A stretch of DNA of 64,000 nt from assembly GCF_963678635.1 (NCBI RefSeq), contig NC_087063.1:350287-414286 (forward strand), written 5' to 3'. Under the pieces are notes generated by a model. The model was not told the DNA's origin, made no database searches, and saw nothing but the letters and a program-made list of their open reading frames with translations. Origin of the DNA: Symsagittifera roscoffensis. Taxonomy: Eukaryota > Xenacoelomorpha > Acoela > Convolutidae. Of this stretch, positions 26,059 through 34,648 are shown piece by piece. Position 1 is the stretch's first letter; the number at the start of each line of letters is the position of its first letter. The translations under genes and the position numbers were made by a program.

Positions 26059-27126
26059 TCAAGTCGCTCGATTGAAGCAAGCTCTCGGATCTGTCTCCGG
26101 AACTCCCGTGAAATTATATTTCAATTGATTGTTCTTTTGTACGTCTATTACGCGAGACACTTTCTTCGCTGGCATCTTCTGTATTCTTCTCTCTGGGGCC
26201 TTCGAGTTCCCCATGAGTGGCGTCACGTCACTTATCCCCTGTCTGATCACGGTCTGGGAGAGTCGTACTCTGCCCGTGTCGTCGATCGTTCCATAGGGTG
26301 CAGTCACCCCGGAACCTGGCGCATTCTTGTTGGCGACCAGTCGTCCAGCTGTCTCTATCAGCTTCCTCACTATCTGTTCCACGACGGGGTCACCCGAGGT
26401 GTCACTAGGGTCCGGGATCGTCACTCGATTTGTCTCTGTCGGGAGCCGTGTCTCCGTTGTTTGACTCATTTCTCGAGGCGTCAAGAGCTCCATCGGGGAC
26501 TGCCCACGAGGAATATTCCTTGCAGGTATCACTTTCTCCACGGCCGTTGTCAACGCCATCTGTTCCGATCGCTCTTTGTAGTCCTGCCTCAAGCGCTCAA
26601 TTTCTTGACCCTGCTTATTGTTGCAGTCTTCGAACAATCTTCTCCACATGTCTCGATCGTCCTCCATCTTGAGCATGCTTTTGGTCATCTCGTCCAGCTC
26701 CTTCTTTGTTCTTTCCAGTTCATCCTTCATCTCATCCAGATCTTGCATGGTTTGGTTCCTCTGAACCTTCTGTCCTACTTTCGCCCTCTTTGGTGGCACA
26801 GCTGCTCTCAGTGGTGAACCAGACGAGGCAGCCTCGCTGTTCATCTCCTGATGCATTCTCGTCAGCCCAGGTTTGGGCTTGGAGGGCATAGGCATCTCAC
26901 CTGGTTGATAAGTCCTAGAACATCCCAATCCAGGCTCATTCGCCAAGTCACTCCCTGAGAGAGCCCCGTTTCTCCACCTCATCACTCTCATGTTCGGGCG
27001 GTTTAGTACTCCCCTCTTTCCATATGCTGCCATCAACAGGACTTCCGTGGGGCGGTCCCCACGGTTGTCATGCCCCAAGATGTTGATCAGGGTGGTCAGC
27101 AACATGACTACCTCTGGGTCTTCCAC
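26059..27126 (-). CDS. Coiled-coil protein opening the element B 3' block
   Basis: 355 codons. VLLMAAYGKRGVL, DLANEPGLG and PGEMPMPSKP match element A 5837-6916. A coiled coil of about 90 residues follows (MKDELERTKKELDEMTK and after). The natural start is probably the ATG at 27191-27193 (MDNFNLDEL), which is in another frame from this one; a small indel near 27160 would join them. It lies after a spacer that follows the macro-like frame, so it probably opens a separate message. Function unknown. Confidence 0.6.
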   Translation of the reverse strand: MEDPEVVMLLTTLINILGHDNRGDRPTEVLLMAAYGKRGVLNRPNMRVMRWRNGALSGSDLANEPGLGCSRTYQPGEMPMPSKPKPGLTRMHQEMNSEAASSGSPLRAAVPPKRAKVGQKVQRNQTMQDLDEMKDELERTKKELDEMTKSMLKMEDDRDMWRRLFEDCNNKQGQEIERLRQDYKERSEQMALTTAVEKVIPARNIPRGQSPMELLTPREMSQTTETRLPTETNRVTIPDPSDTSGDPVVEQIVRKLIETAGRLVANKNAPGSGVTAPYGTIDDTGRVRLSQTVIRQGISDVTPLMGNSKAPERRIQKMPAKKVSRVIDVQKNNQLKYNFTGVPETDPRACFNRAT

Positions 27127-27193
27127 AGCGAAGTCTCGATCGATCAGCTCGGCCAGCCAGGTCCATCAATTCATCCAGGTTGAAATTGTCCAT

Positions 27194-27452
27194 ACCGTTC
27201 TTCAGATTTGATTTGATTCGATTCGATTCCAAGGTTTTGACTCAAGTGAGTAATTAAATGATCAATCAGGATCTAGAAAAGAAGTCACAAATATCACACT
27301 TGTCAGTTTCACCTTAACATATATCGTTAAAATTTGCTTAAAAACAGTTCAGATAAAAAGAGCTTAATAACATAACACATAACATAACATAGCACACATA
27401 TCACACATTACATACAGCTTAGTCTTTAAACTAACACCCTCTCGCACGTCGC
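27194..27452. other. Spacer between macro-like frame and 3' block of element B
   Basis: About 260 bases, AT-rich, with short repeats of ttgattcgattcgatt and acataac type. No gene seen. It corresponds to the spacer with 20-bp repeats in element A. Confidence 0.45.
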
Positions 27453-27818
27453 TCAGCCTATACTTAAGTAATATTTCTTATGTAAATATACTTGTATATT
27501 AGTATCAGAGAATATCACGTGTACAAGCGCGTACAACTCCCGAGGATGCAGTCGTCCTCTGTTTGGATCGTACACTGGAAGCGAGAGTTCCTTCACGTCC
27601 ATTTCCACGAGGAAGTCCCTCAGCCTCGTCAAGGACAAAACTAGGTTCTCTGGGTCCACGTGCTGCTTCTCCGTCGCCCTCGTTACCAAGAAGCATAGGT
27701 ATTTTCCCGGTATCTGCGACGCCGCCGGAGGTAAGGCCGCTACGCCCCCTATCCCTGGTCTTTGCTTCCAAAGGAATTCTCTCTTAAAATCTGCCGCTAA
27801 CGCTGTCCTAAAACTCAT
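27453..27818 (-). CDS. Macro-domain-like protein after integrase (element B)
   Basis: 121 codons from the first ATG, but the same frame is open upstream to the TGA at 28002-28004 and adds the first strand region (ILTDDSDFILTNRTCAIAIT). It matches the A protein 7422-7868 closely: AALAADFKREF, GKYLCFLVTR, KELSLPVYDPNRG, YLHKKYYLSIG. As in A, the glycine-rich loop of active macro domains (GCGLD in TARG1) is replaced by YDPNRG. The frame is the same as that of the pol tail, with only the TGA between them, so Pol and the macro-like domain may once have been one protein, or be linked by readthrough. Confidence 0.65.
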   Translation of the reverse strand: MSFRTALAADFKREFLWKQRPGIGGVAALPPAASQIPGKYLCFLVTRATEKQHVDPENLVLSLTRLRDFLVEMDVKELSLPVYDPNRGRLHPRELYALVHVIFSDTNIQVYLHKKYYLSIG

Positions 27819-28001
27819 GTCTGCTGTGATTGCTATCGCACATGTTCTATTTGTGAGTATGAAATCACTGTCGTCTGTTAGTATTATGTTGCTTGAATAT
27901 TCATTTGGTAAGTTAAAATATGACTCAACTACCCTCCCTATGTCAGGTTTCTTAGGTTCTTCGCCTGTTTCTGCTTCTAAGTCTCCTGTTTCTCTTCCTA
28001 T

Positions 28002-28616
28002 TCATAATTTTTTTATTATCAAGTTTTCAGTGTGGGTAAGTCCTACCCCCACTCCCCGGACAAAAATATCCATCGACATCCCCGTCGATCGCATACCGGG
28101 TATCAAGTCGAGGTTAGAAGCTGGAATGAGTAGTCGTCCTTCCTGGGCAGCCCAGGAAGGATCATCTCGTTCGGTCTTGATGTATTTCATGCTTTTACGA
28201 TCTACGTCTTGAATCGCGACGCTGGTCTCCTCAGGGTCCGAGGTCGTTTCGTTCAGCCACTCTAAGACACGCAGGTTCGTCAAGTCTTGTTCATATGACT
28301 GCTGTTGCTCGTCGTCGAATTCTACCTCGGGTTTCGACCGGTCGTCGACCCACTCATCGTCGTGATCATCGACTATGTCAATGTCTTGTGACACAGTTAT
28401 TTCTTCTAGACCCACTGCTTCCTCCACTATCTTCTTCAGATCTATCCTATCCACTACAAAGTCGTCACCGTAAGGATTGTATTTCTTTCTTGGTCTTGTC
28501 CCGTCCTGCTCACGAGTCTGTATCGTGAACGGAAGATCCGGTTCCTGAAGGGTCCCCTCCACTTCTTCAGAAGCTTTTTTGTCCCTTTCGGTGGTATAAC
28601 GTTCTGAAATACCCAT
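28002..28616 (-). CDS. Pol C-terminal acidic tail (element B)
   Basis: 204 codons matching the tail of the A frame 7894-9201: RKKYNPYGDDFVVDRI with MKYNRYGDDFLIDKV, and MDIFVRGVGVGLTHTE with INIFVRGVGVVLTHTE. It starts out of phase with the integrase frame. Compared with A, about 100 codons that hold the GPY/F-type DNA-binding module and following linker are missing between KKWRGPF and EPDL. It ends in TGA (28002) directly before the macro-like frame. Confidence 0.7.
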   Translation of the reverse strand: MGISERYTTERDKKASEEVEGTLQEPDLPFTIQTREQDGTRPRKKYNPYGDDFVVDRIDLKKIVEEAVGLEEITVSQDIDIVDDHDDEWVDDRSKPEVEFDDEQQQSYEQDLTNLRVLEWLNETTSDPEETSVAIQDVDRKSMKYIKTERDDPSWAAQEGRLLIPASNLDLIPGMRSTGMSMDIFVRGVGVGLTHTENLIIKKL

Positions 28617-29398
28617 ACGTAGTCCCCCACCGAATAAGCTTCTGCACCAGCTGCCTTCTTGTCAAATTTTTTCCTCTGCCTTGCCTGTGCTTGCTGAGTA
28701 TTTCGTCTACACAAATCGTTCAACTCCTGTTGGCGTCTGATCACATCCCTCACGTAGACCTGTGGGGACATTTTCTTTCCCTCATACTCTGGGTAGAAGA
28801 AGGTTAACGGTAAAGACTTATCGTGTCCAGTTAGCATCATGTGTGGACTGACTCCGGTGGTGGAGTGTTGTGTGCTGTTGTATGCTCCCATCACCTGTGG
28901 AAGGTATCTGTCCCAATCGGTCATGTACCTGGAACAATATACTCTCAGCATCGACACTAACGTCCTATTCTGTCTTTCCACTAAGCCATTTGTCTGAGGG
29001 TGGTATGTCGTGGAGTGAGCTTGAGCGACCTGTGAGCGTCTCATAAGCTCTTTCGTAAGCTCTCCTACGAAAGCTGTTCCATTATCCGATTGAAACGTCA
29101 TCGGACAACCATGACTTGCTATCCACGTATTGATCAGGTGGTCGCATGTCTCTTCCGCCGAGGCAGTTATGCAGGGTACGGCCTCTGCACACTTCGTAAA
29201 ATGATCTATCATGACCAAAACCTGATTATAACCACTGTCTGTCATGCATATTTTCTGGTGATCTATCTGCACCACCTCATTGAATTCAGACGACTCGATC
29301 GATTGTAAAGGAAACCGCAACGTCCTTGGATCCTTGACCTGTTGGCATGACAGACATGCTGTTACCCACTTCTCGCATGCCTTCTTATCCCCGGCCAC
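28454..29398 (-). CDS. Integrase catalytic core (element B)
   Basis: 314 codons. Contains the second pair of zinc ligands (TACLSCQQVK) and a full D,D,E core: VVQIDHQ, TFQSDNGTAF and NGLVERQNRT, then QHSTTGVSPHMMLTG. All three catalytic acidic residues are present, in contrast to element A. The His pair of the zinc domain is in the upstream frame (RSHDQMRHQG, in 29362-30537); a shift at a run of C near 29390 separates them. After KKWRGPF the frame goes into unrelated sequence because of the internal deletion noted for the tail. Confidence 0.85.
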   Translation of the reverse strand: MAGDKKACEKWVTACLSCQQVKDPRTLRFPLQSIESSEFNEVVQIDHQKICMTDSGYNQVLVMIDHFTKCAEAVPCITASAEETCDHLINTWIASHGCPMTFQSDNGTAFVGELTKELMRRSQVAQAHSTTYHPQTNGLVERQNRTLVSMLRVYCSRYMTDWDRYLPQVMGAYNSTQHSTTGVSPHMMLTGHDKSLPLTFFYPEYEGKKMSPQVYVRDVIRRQQELNDLCRRNTQQAQARQRKKFDKKAAGAEAYSVGDYVWVFQNVIPPKGTKKLLKKWRGPFRNRIFRSRYRLVSRTGQDQERNTILTVTTL

Positions 29399-30537
29399 TC
29401 AAAGCGCTTCAGGATCCTCTGATATACTTTGTCGATCCCCTGATGGCGCATCTGATCATGTGACCTGAATAGTAGTTCTGTCTGATAGAGTTGCGGTAAC
29501 ACTATCGCGTTATACTTGTATAGGACTCTGTCTTCCTCTCTTCTTTTGCAAGCCACAATCCCGTCCTTTTTCAAATTTAAGTATTGTCTTAGGATGCGAT
29601 AACTATCTTCCTCGATATCCCCTTTATCCGGAGAACCATTCTCGATCCACCTTTTCAGGTTGCTTGTCATGCGATCGTTTCTTTGCGCCCTTAGAAGATC
29701 CGAGAGTCTGTATCTCGCCTTTAAGTACGTCTTCATGACCCTCATCTGACTATTCAGCTCGTTGGGCTGGTGTGTGTCTTCTTCCATCTTAACGCACCAA
29801 ATCTTTGCCAACGGCTGTGTTTCCTGTTTAAACGGCTGAAGATCAGTCCTGACTACCTCATTCTGCGGCAACAGACTTATCGAACATTTCGATACCGCTA
29901 TTGTCTCCAAATCATCCGCTGCGTTGTCAAAGACTCTTTCGCTTGGTATAAGGTAGCGATCGCTGTCAGGATCCTGGTACACCTCTCTGTCCAGATCCCT
30001 TGCCCGAGTTTCCACTAGTAGTGTGTGGATCGCTAGTTCGGACAGTTCTGATCCCGAGCTCGAGTTCCTGTCTGAATAGGTGTCCATTCCTGAGTTTCGG
30101 GAATTGTCATCCGTTGAAGAGGTTGTGCTGGAGACTGCACGCTCCTCCAGATCATGTCTGTTCCTTCTCTGTAACCATCTAAACTCCCCGGACAAAACCT
30201 TGTTCTCTAGGTCCTGTTTCTCATCAGGAATTTTCTCGTCTATCTCAGACTCCCCGGACAAACTTTCTTGTACCGGGTGTTGATCCTGTGATCGCTGGTT
30301 CTTCTCATCATTCGTCTCCCCGGACAAATAGTCTTGCAGCAGATTTTGTTCTAATTTTTCATATTCCTTATCCTGGTCCACAAAGGTGACGGTTTTCTTT
30401 CGCTTGCTGCTCCCCTGTTCTCTCTGTCCGTAAGAAGACCTGAATAGTAGTTTTGTCTGATAGAGTTGCGGTAACACTATCGCGTTATACTTGTATAGGA
30501 CTCTGTCTTCCTCCAGCTGCCTTAAAATATGACTCAA
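29362..30537 (-). CDS. RNase H-integrase linker and integrase zinc domain (element B)
   Basis: 391 codons. The first 30 or so (up to LLFRSSYGQ) come from the scrambled segment described at 30430-30845. Then follow an acidic linker with three LSGE words (DYLSGET, ESLSGES, KVLSGEF) matching the linker of element A, and the integrase N-terminal region (ARYRLSDLLRAQRNDRM, LLFRSHDQMRHQGIDKV) with the two His of the HHCC motif. The frame then breaks near 29390. Confidence 0.75.
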   Translation of the reverse strand: MSHILRQLEEDRVLYKYNAIVLPQLYQTKLLFRSSYGQREQGSSKRKKTVTFVDQDKEYEKLEQNLLQDYLSGETNDEKNQRSQDQHPVQESLSGESEIDEKIPDEKQDLENKVLSGEFRWLQRRNRHDLEERAVSSTTSSTDDNSRNSGMDTYSDRNSSSGSELSELAIHTLLVETRARDLDREVYQDPDSDRYLIPSERVFDNAADDLETIAVSKCSISLLPQNEVVRTDLQPFKQETQPLAKIWCVKMEEDTHQPNELNSQMRVMKTYLKARYRLSDLLRAQRNDRMTSNLKRWIENGSPDKGDIEEDSYRILRQYLNLKKDGIVACKRREEDRVLYKYNAIVLPQLYQTELLFRSHDQMRHQGIDKVYQRILKRFEWPGIRRHARSG

Positions 30538-30845
30538 CTACCCTCCCTATGTCAGGTTTCTTAGGTTCTTCGCCTGTTTCTGCTTCTAAGTCTATCGCGG
30601 TAACACTATCGCGTTATACTTGTATAGAACTCTGTCTTCCTCCAGCTGCCTTAATAGACTCTTTCGCTTTACTTGATGCGCGATAGACAAATCGTTCAAC
30701 TCCTGTTGGCGTCTGATCACATCCCTCGGTGTGTCCGTAAGAAGACCTGAATAGTAGTTCTGTCTGATAGAGTTGTATAGTTCTTTCTCTCTATCCTTCT
30801 TCCGCAGAGGGACCTGCCAGAAGGCAAAACCCAAGTCATGGTTGT
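30430..30845. other. Scrambled segment made of short copies of element B sequence
   Basis: Six same-orientation pieces copied from elsewhere in the element lie end to end: about 30433-30520 from 29463-29540; 30525-30595 from 27914-27983; 30597-30650 from 29490-29538; 30680-30727 from 28708-28752; 30738-30775 from 29462-29500; 30779-30836 from 31990-32047. It interrupts the RNase H-integrase linker. Confidence 0.85.
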
Positions 30846-31951
30846 CAGCGATTTAATAGGATCTTAATCTCGGCTGCTTTCTCTACAGGTAACTCAGGAT
30901 GCCCTGGAATTGGATGTCCAGACTTATCCAACCATCTCGTTAAGGGAAGCGCTTCATAAGTTTCTTTGTCTAGAAACGAAAATCCTTCCTTTATTTCTGC
31001 CTGATTGGCTTGCTTCTGCTCCAATCTTTCAAAGAATTCAATTTTCTTGCTGAGGTTGTCAGCATTCTGGTGTTTATCACGCATCCTGTGTTCGATTATC
31101 ATATGGTAGCCATCCAATCTTACTATCCATCTACCAATATAACTCTGATCCATCGAGTAGGTCTTCAACCAGGATAACGCTCTGTTGTCTACGCGTAACT
31201 TAAAGGGAGCGCTCCCCAAGTATGCACGGTACTTTTCCACGAAAGTGACTACTGCAAACGTTTCTGCTTTTGGTGCGCCATATTTCATCTCTGTGTCACT
31301 TAAGACCTTGCTGCCGTATGCAATGGGACGGAGAACCGTTCTTCCGTTCCATTCTTGCTCTTGATGCAATATTCCTGAGATGGCTACTACCGATGCGTCT
31401 GTGTCAAGAACATACATGCCCTTTTCTGTAGGCATGCCTAACACTGGCACTTCGCACAGTTCCCGCTTTATGTTCTCGAAAGCAACCTGTGCCTCATAGT
31501 TCCATTCAAACTTTTTCCCCTTGTTGCGCATCAGCTTCTGCATCGGATACACCTTGTCCGCATATCCTTTTATGAATTCCTGGTAGTAATTGGCAAACCC
31601 TAGGAAGCTCAGGAGCTGTGTGTCCGTTCTGGGAGCTTTCCATGTCAACACTGCTTCCACTGCTTCCGGGTCCGGCCTCACACCATGCCTGTCCACCATT
31701 CTTCCCAGGTACTTAATCAAATCCCTAAGGATTTCACATTTCGATGATGGTTTGCACTTCAATCCTGCTCTTTTCATGCATCCAAAGACCTCATCGAGCC
31801 TATCAATGTGGTCTTCCAGGGTCGGTGTCGCTATGACTACGTCATCCACGTAACACATCACGAGATTCCCGTACTTCTTGGTCACTCCCGTCAAAGCCTG
31901 AGCCATCAGTCTTTGAAAAGTGGCCGTTGCATTGCACAAGCCGAAGGGCAT
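30845..31951 (-). CDS. RT second half and RNase H (element B)
   Basis: 368 codons. RT palm: MPFGLCNATATFQRLM, CYVDDVVIA (catalytic Asp pair), SFLGFANYYQEF. Then RNase H: YVLDTDASVVAISG, KAETFAVVTFVEK, LRVDNRALSWL and DKHQNADNLSK. It is in the same frame as 31958-33154, separated by a TAG at 31958-31960 where element A encodes Trp (FQWKRMP). RT and RNase H are fused in frame here, unlike in element A. It ends where the scrambled segment begins. Confidence 0.9.
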   Translation of the reverse strand: MPFGLCNATATFQRLMAQALTGVTKKYGNLVMCYVDDVVIATPTLEDHIDRLDEVFGCMKRAGLKCKPSSKCEILRDLIKYLGRMVDRHGVRPDPEAVEAVLTWKAPRTDTQLLSFLGFANYYQEFIKGYADKVYPMQKLMRNKGKKFEWNYEAQVAFENIKRELCEVPVLGMPTEKGMYVLDTDASVVAISGILHQEQEWNGRTVLRPIAYGSKVLSDTEMKYGAPKAETFAVVTFVEKYRAYLGSAPFKLRVDNRALSWLKTYSMDQSYIGRWIVRLDGYHMIIEHRMRDKHQNADNLSKKIEFFERLEQKQANQAEIKEGFSFLDKETYEALPLTRWLDKSGHPIPGHPELPVEKAAEIKILLNR

Positions 31952-31957
31952 CCTCTT

Positions 31958-33154
31958 CTACTGGTACAATCCCAATTCGCACGCGAATCCGGTTTTCTCT
32001 CTATCCTTCTTCCGCAGAGGGACCTGCCAGAAGGCAAAACCCAAGTCCAATGTGGTGAAGAACTTGGCATCACCAAGCTTAGAGAGGCTCTCGTCTATTC
32101 GCGGTATCGGGTACGCATCTTTTATCGTTACCGCGTTCAAGTAACGAAAGTCGCAACAAAATCTAAGCTGCCCCCCTTTCTTTTTCGCCATTACTACCCC
32201 GCAAGCCCATGGCGATTTCGAGGGTTGTATCATGTCGTATTCAAGCAACATTTCTATTTCCGCTCGGCACGCTTCCGATTTGTGTGGCGTCATTCGTCTT
32301 GCGCCTTCCCTATGGGGAACGGCGCCCTCTTCAAGTTCGATTTGGTGTTCGACGAAATTACAGCAACCGATATCCGCCTTATGTTTTGAAAATACATCTG
32401 CGTTCCGATTTAGGAGGTCCCGCAATTTTTCGAAATCTCCCTCACCTATTTTTCCTTTTAAATGTTCTATCTCTGGCAAAACCGGTTTGTCAGATTCTTT
32501 TTCGTATGACGAGGGGCGTTCCGGAAAATTCGAGCAGCTTGATAAGCCATCGTCCGTTTCGGATTTCATTGAAAACAATTTATGAATAGATTTTAATTCA
32601 TTAATCCTCTTTAAAATTTTATCTTTATTGGCATGATAAGGACAGTCTTTCACACTATGTTTCTTCAAGTTTTGTGTCTCCTCATAGTCGGTCCTCATCG
32701 GCAAAGCGTAGCCAAGCTTCTTTCCACGCTGGATTGAAACCGTGGTGTCCAGTGTGTTCAATAACACACTGACACACAGTCCGTTTCGCGTTAGCGAGAA
32801 GCTCCGGCCTAAAATCACCGAACTCTGACTATTTGGATTCGGTACCAAGCAAACCTGTTTATTATCACTTAACGAATTCAAATTTCTCATTCTAAAAATT
32901 GCCACCACAGCTTGTCCTGGCTGTAGTTTTACTTTTCTATCTAAAAAAATTGGTACCTTGTTTTCTTCTGTTATTATCCTATTAATTGGTCTCTTAACAT
33001 ACTTCTGGTCCGGGTTTCTAATCCGTATCAGACCGTTGTTCAAGTCAATCGTCACGTCAAAATTCCTGACAAAATCTCTGCCCAATATGAATTGGTCGGC
33101 GTCGTCCAAATTCTCTACCACCAGGAAGCTCATCCAAAGATCCCGTCCTCCCAT
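31958..33154 (-). CDS. Protease C-terminal half, connection and RT N-terminal half (element B)
   Basis: 398 codons. It opens with the second half of the retropepsin (ADQFILGRDFVRNFD), then a connection similar to that of A, then RT fingers and palm: FCCDFRYLNAVTIKDAYPIP, LDLGFAFWQVPL. It stops at a TAG in place of a conserved Trp. The first half of the protease is in the same frame upstream (33188-33532), after a TAA. Confidence 0.88.
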   Translation of the reverse strand: MGGRDLWMSFLVVENLDDADQFILGRDFVRNFDVTIDLNNGLIRIRNPDQKYVKRPINRIITEENKVPIFLDRKVKLQPGQAVVAIFRMRNLNSLSDNKQVCLVPNPNSQSSVILGRSFSLTRNGLCVSVLLNTLDTTVSIQRGKKLGYALPMRTDYEETQNLKKHSVKDCPYHANKDKILKRINELKSIHKLFSMKSETDDGLSSCSNFPERPSSYEKESDKPVLPEIEHLKGKIGEGDFEKLRDLLNRNADVFSKHKADIGCCNFVEHQIELEEGAVPHREGARRMTPHKSEACRAEIEMLLEYDMIQPSKSPWACGVVMAKKKGGQLRFCCDFRYLNAVTIKDAYPIPRIDESLSKLGDAKFFTTLDLGFAFWQVPLRKKDREKTGFACELGLYQ

Positions 33155-33187
33155 CTGGAGGACCGTTATTGGTGTTCTTCCGGCTAC

Positions 33188-33532
33188 TTAAATAGCTCCT
33201 CGATTGGCGGCGGCCAGTCGGAGATTCGTTGGAATTAGATCTTCCCTCGTGAAGCCCATTATTTCCCAAATTTTTATCGGCATCACACTCACTACCGCTC
33301 CTGTGTCCAGAAGCCCTGTGACTCCGATTTTCGTTCCGTTGGTGTCGAGCAGATGTGCAGTCACATCTGCTTCATACCCAATGTGTACTGCATCTTGTTC
33401 CATCATGGCGTCATGGCCTATCCTGCGGACTTTATATTCCTCCTCACCCAAGTAGATCTGCCCCATTTGGTCATCGTCTGTTGTTACATAAGTCCTGGTA
33501 AAGATACTGATTCCATCCACGTTCAGCATCAC
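33188..33532 (-). CDS. Aspartic protease first half (element B)
   Basis: 114 codons. GLLDTGAVVSVMPIKIW contains the active-site Asp-Thr-Gly. The frame is continuous with 33536-34648 upstream, from which it is separated by one TAA (33536-33538), and with 31958-33154 downstream after another TAA (33188-33190). In element A both positions are sense codons, so these are nonsense changes or, less likely, regulated readthrough sites. Confidence 0.85.
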   Translation of the reverse strand: MMLNVDGISIFTRTYVTTDDDQMGQIYLGEEEYKVRRIGHDAMMEQDAVHIGYEADVTAHLLDTNGTKIGVTGLLDTGAVVSVMPIKIWEIMGFTREDLIPTNLRLAAANRGAI

Positions 33533-33535
33533 TTG

Positions 33536-34648
33536 TTACGGCCCATAGACCTCTAGGTAGCGTCCATGAAGTTTCTTCATGCGAGGGCCATCCGTTGTTA
33601 GTAGTGCTCGCACAGCTCTCGACTCGGTGCGTGGCTCCACCTGCCTCAGATAATCTGCATATGTGTCCAAATGCATCAAAGTGAACTCGGATGGTTCACT
33701 AAAACTTCTGATTACCTGATGTCCAGCCACTGAGATTATCGACTGTATCTTGCTTGCTTGCGGCACCATGCCGAACCTCTGACCGGAGATCACATTAAGT
33801 TTCATGCTCAAACTGCTTGGCGTTTTAATCTCCTCGACCTCCGTTGCTTCGAAGGTATTCAGTTGCTCCTGTAGTTTCTCATTCTCCAGTTCGAGTTTCA
33901 CTTTTTGTTGGATCTCTTTCGTCACCAGTTCCTGCTGCACTCTATTTAGAGCATCCCTCGCGGCTGCCCTATAATCAATCTTGAAGTCATCGGCCGCAGT
34001 CACTGGTTCCGGTCCACATGTCTCTTCTGTTACCGCTTGCATTTTCTTTACCGCCAGCTCTTGAGGTTTATCTTTTCTGCGTGCCTCCGCTTCACTCAAC
34101 AGGCGAGCCTTGCTGGCTTTCACTCCTGACAAAGCTTCTTCATGCCTTGGATGCTTGATGTCTGCCACTGCATCCCAGAATTGCGGACAATCTGATTTAA
34201 AATGACCTTCCAAGTTGCAAAAGAAACACCTCGGGCCAAATTCCGCAATTACTCCTCTCATGAAATCCTCATGGTCCAATTCTGACGCATCTTCGTCCTC
34301 AAGGCTAAAGCCTATTGCTTTCATGCCTTGTTTGTAAATTGGGCATGCTGACACATGATGGTCCGTTGAACTGCAATTGGCACAAGAGCGTCTCTTGTCC
34401 ATATCATCCCTCGGTTTGTACCAATTGTTCCCTTGGTTTGCTGGTCCGTTGTTAAAATTGCCATAATTGTTCTTGTAGTATCCAGATCTCGAAGGATGTT
34501 TCAACAAAAGATACTCTTTTGACTTGAGCCTCAACTCCTCTGGTGTTGGCGCATTGGTTGATAGTGGTGTGTAATGCGTTGCTAGCATTGTTCGAAGTTC
34601 ATCATTCTTCCCACCATCGATGAATTTTGAGGCTACGGCCAGGTTCAT
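33536..34648 (-). CDS. Gag nucleocapsid and following spacer (element B)
   Basis: 370 codons. Two CX2CX4HX4C knuckles: CANCSSTDHHVSAC and CFFCNLEGHFKSDC. A Lys/Glu-rich coiled coil (QQELVTKEIQQKVKLELENE) and the protease-proximal region (LMHLDTYADYL) follow. It ends at a TAA just before the protease. The first residues (DESYRRMNLAVASKF) join the capsid, but about 15 codons present in A (SIDRFLDDLEGLRRR) are deleted here, which also shifts the frame from the upstream gag frame. Confidence 0.88.
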   Translation of the reverse strand: MNLAVASKFIDGGKNDELRTMLATHYTPLSTNAPTPEELRLKSKEYLLLKHPSRSGYYKNNYGNFNNGPANQGNNWYKPRDDMDKRRSCANCSSTDHHVSACPIYKQGMKAIGFSLEDEDASELDHEDFMRGVIAEFGPRCFFCNLEGHFKSDCPQFWDAVADIKHPRHEEALSGVKASKARLLSEAEARRKDKPQELAVKKMQAVTEETCGPEPVTAADDFKIDYRAAARDALNRVQQELVTKEIQQKVKLELENEKLQEQLNTFEATEVEEIKTPSSLSMKLNVISGQRFGMVPQASKIQSIISVAGHQVIRSFSEPSEFTLMHLDTYADYLRQVEPRTESRAVRALLTTDGPRMKKLHGRYLEVYGP

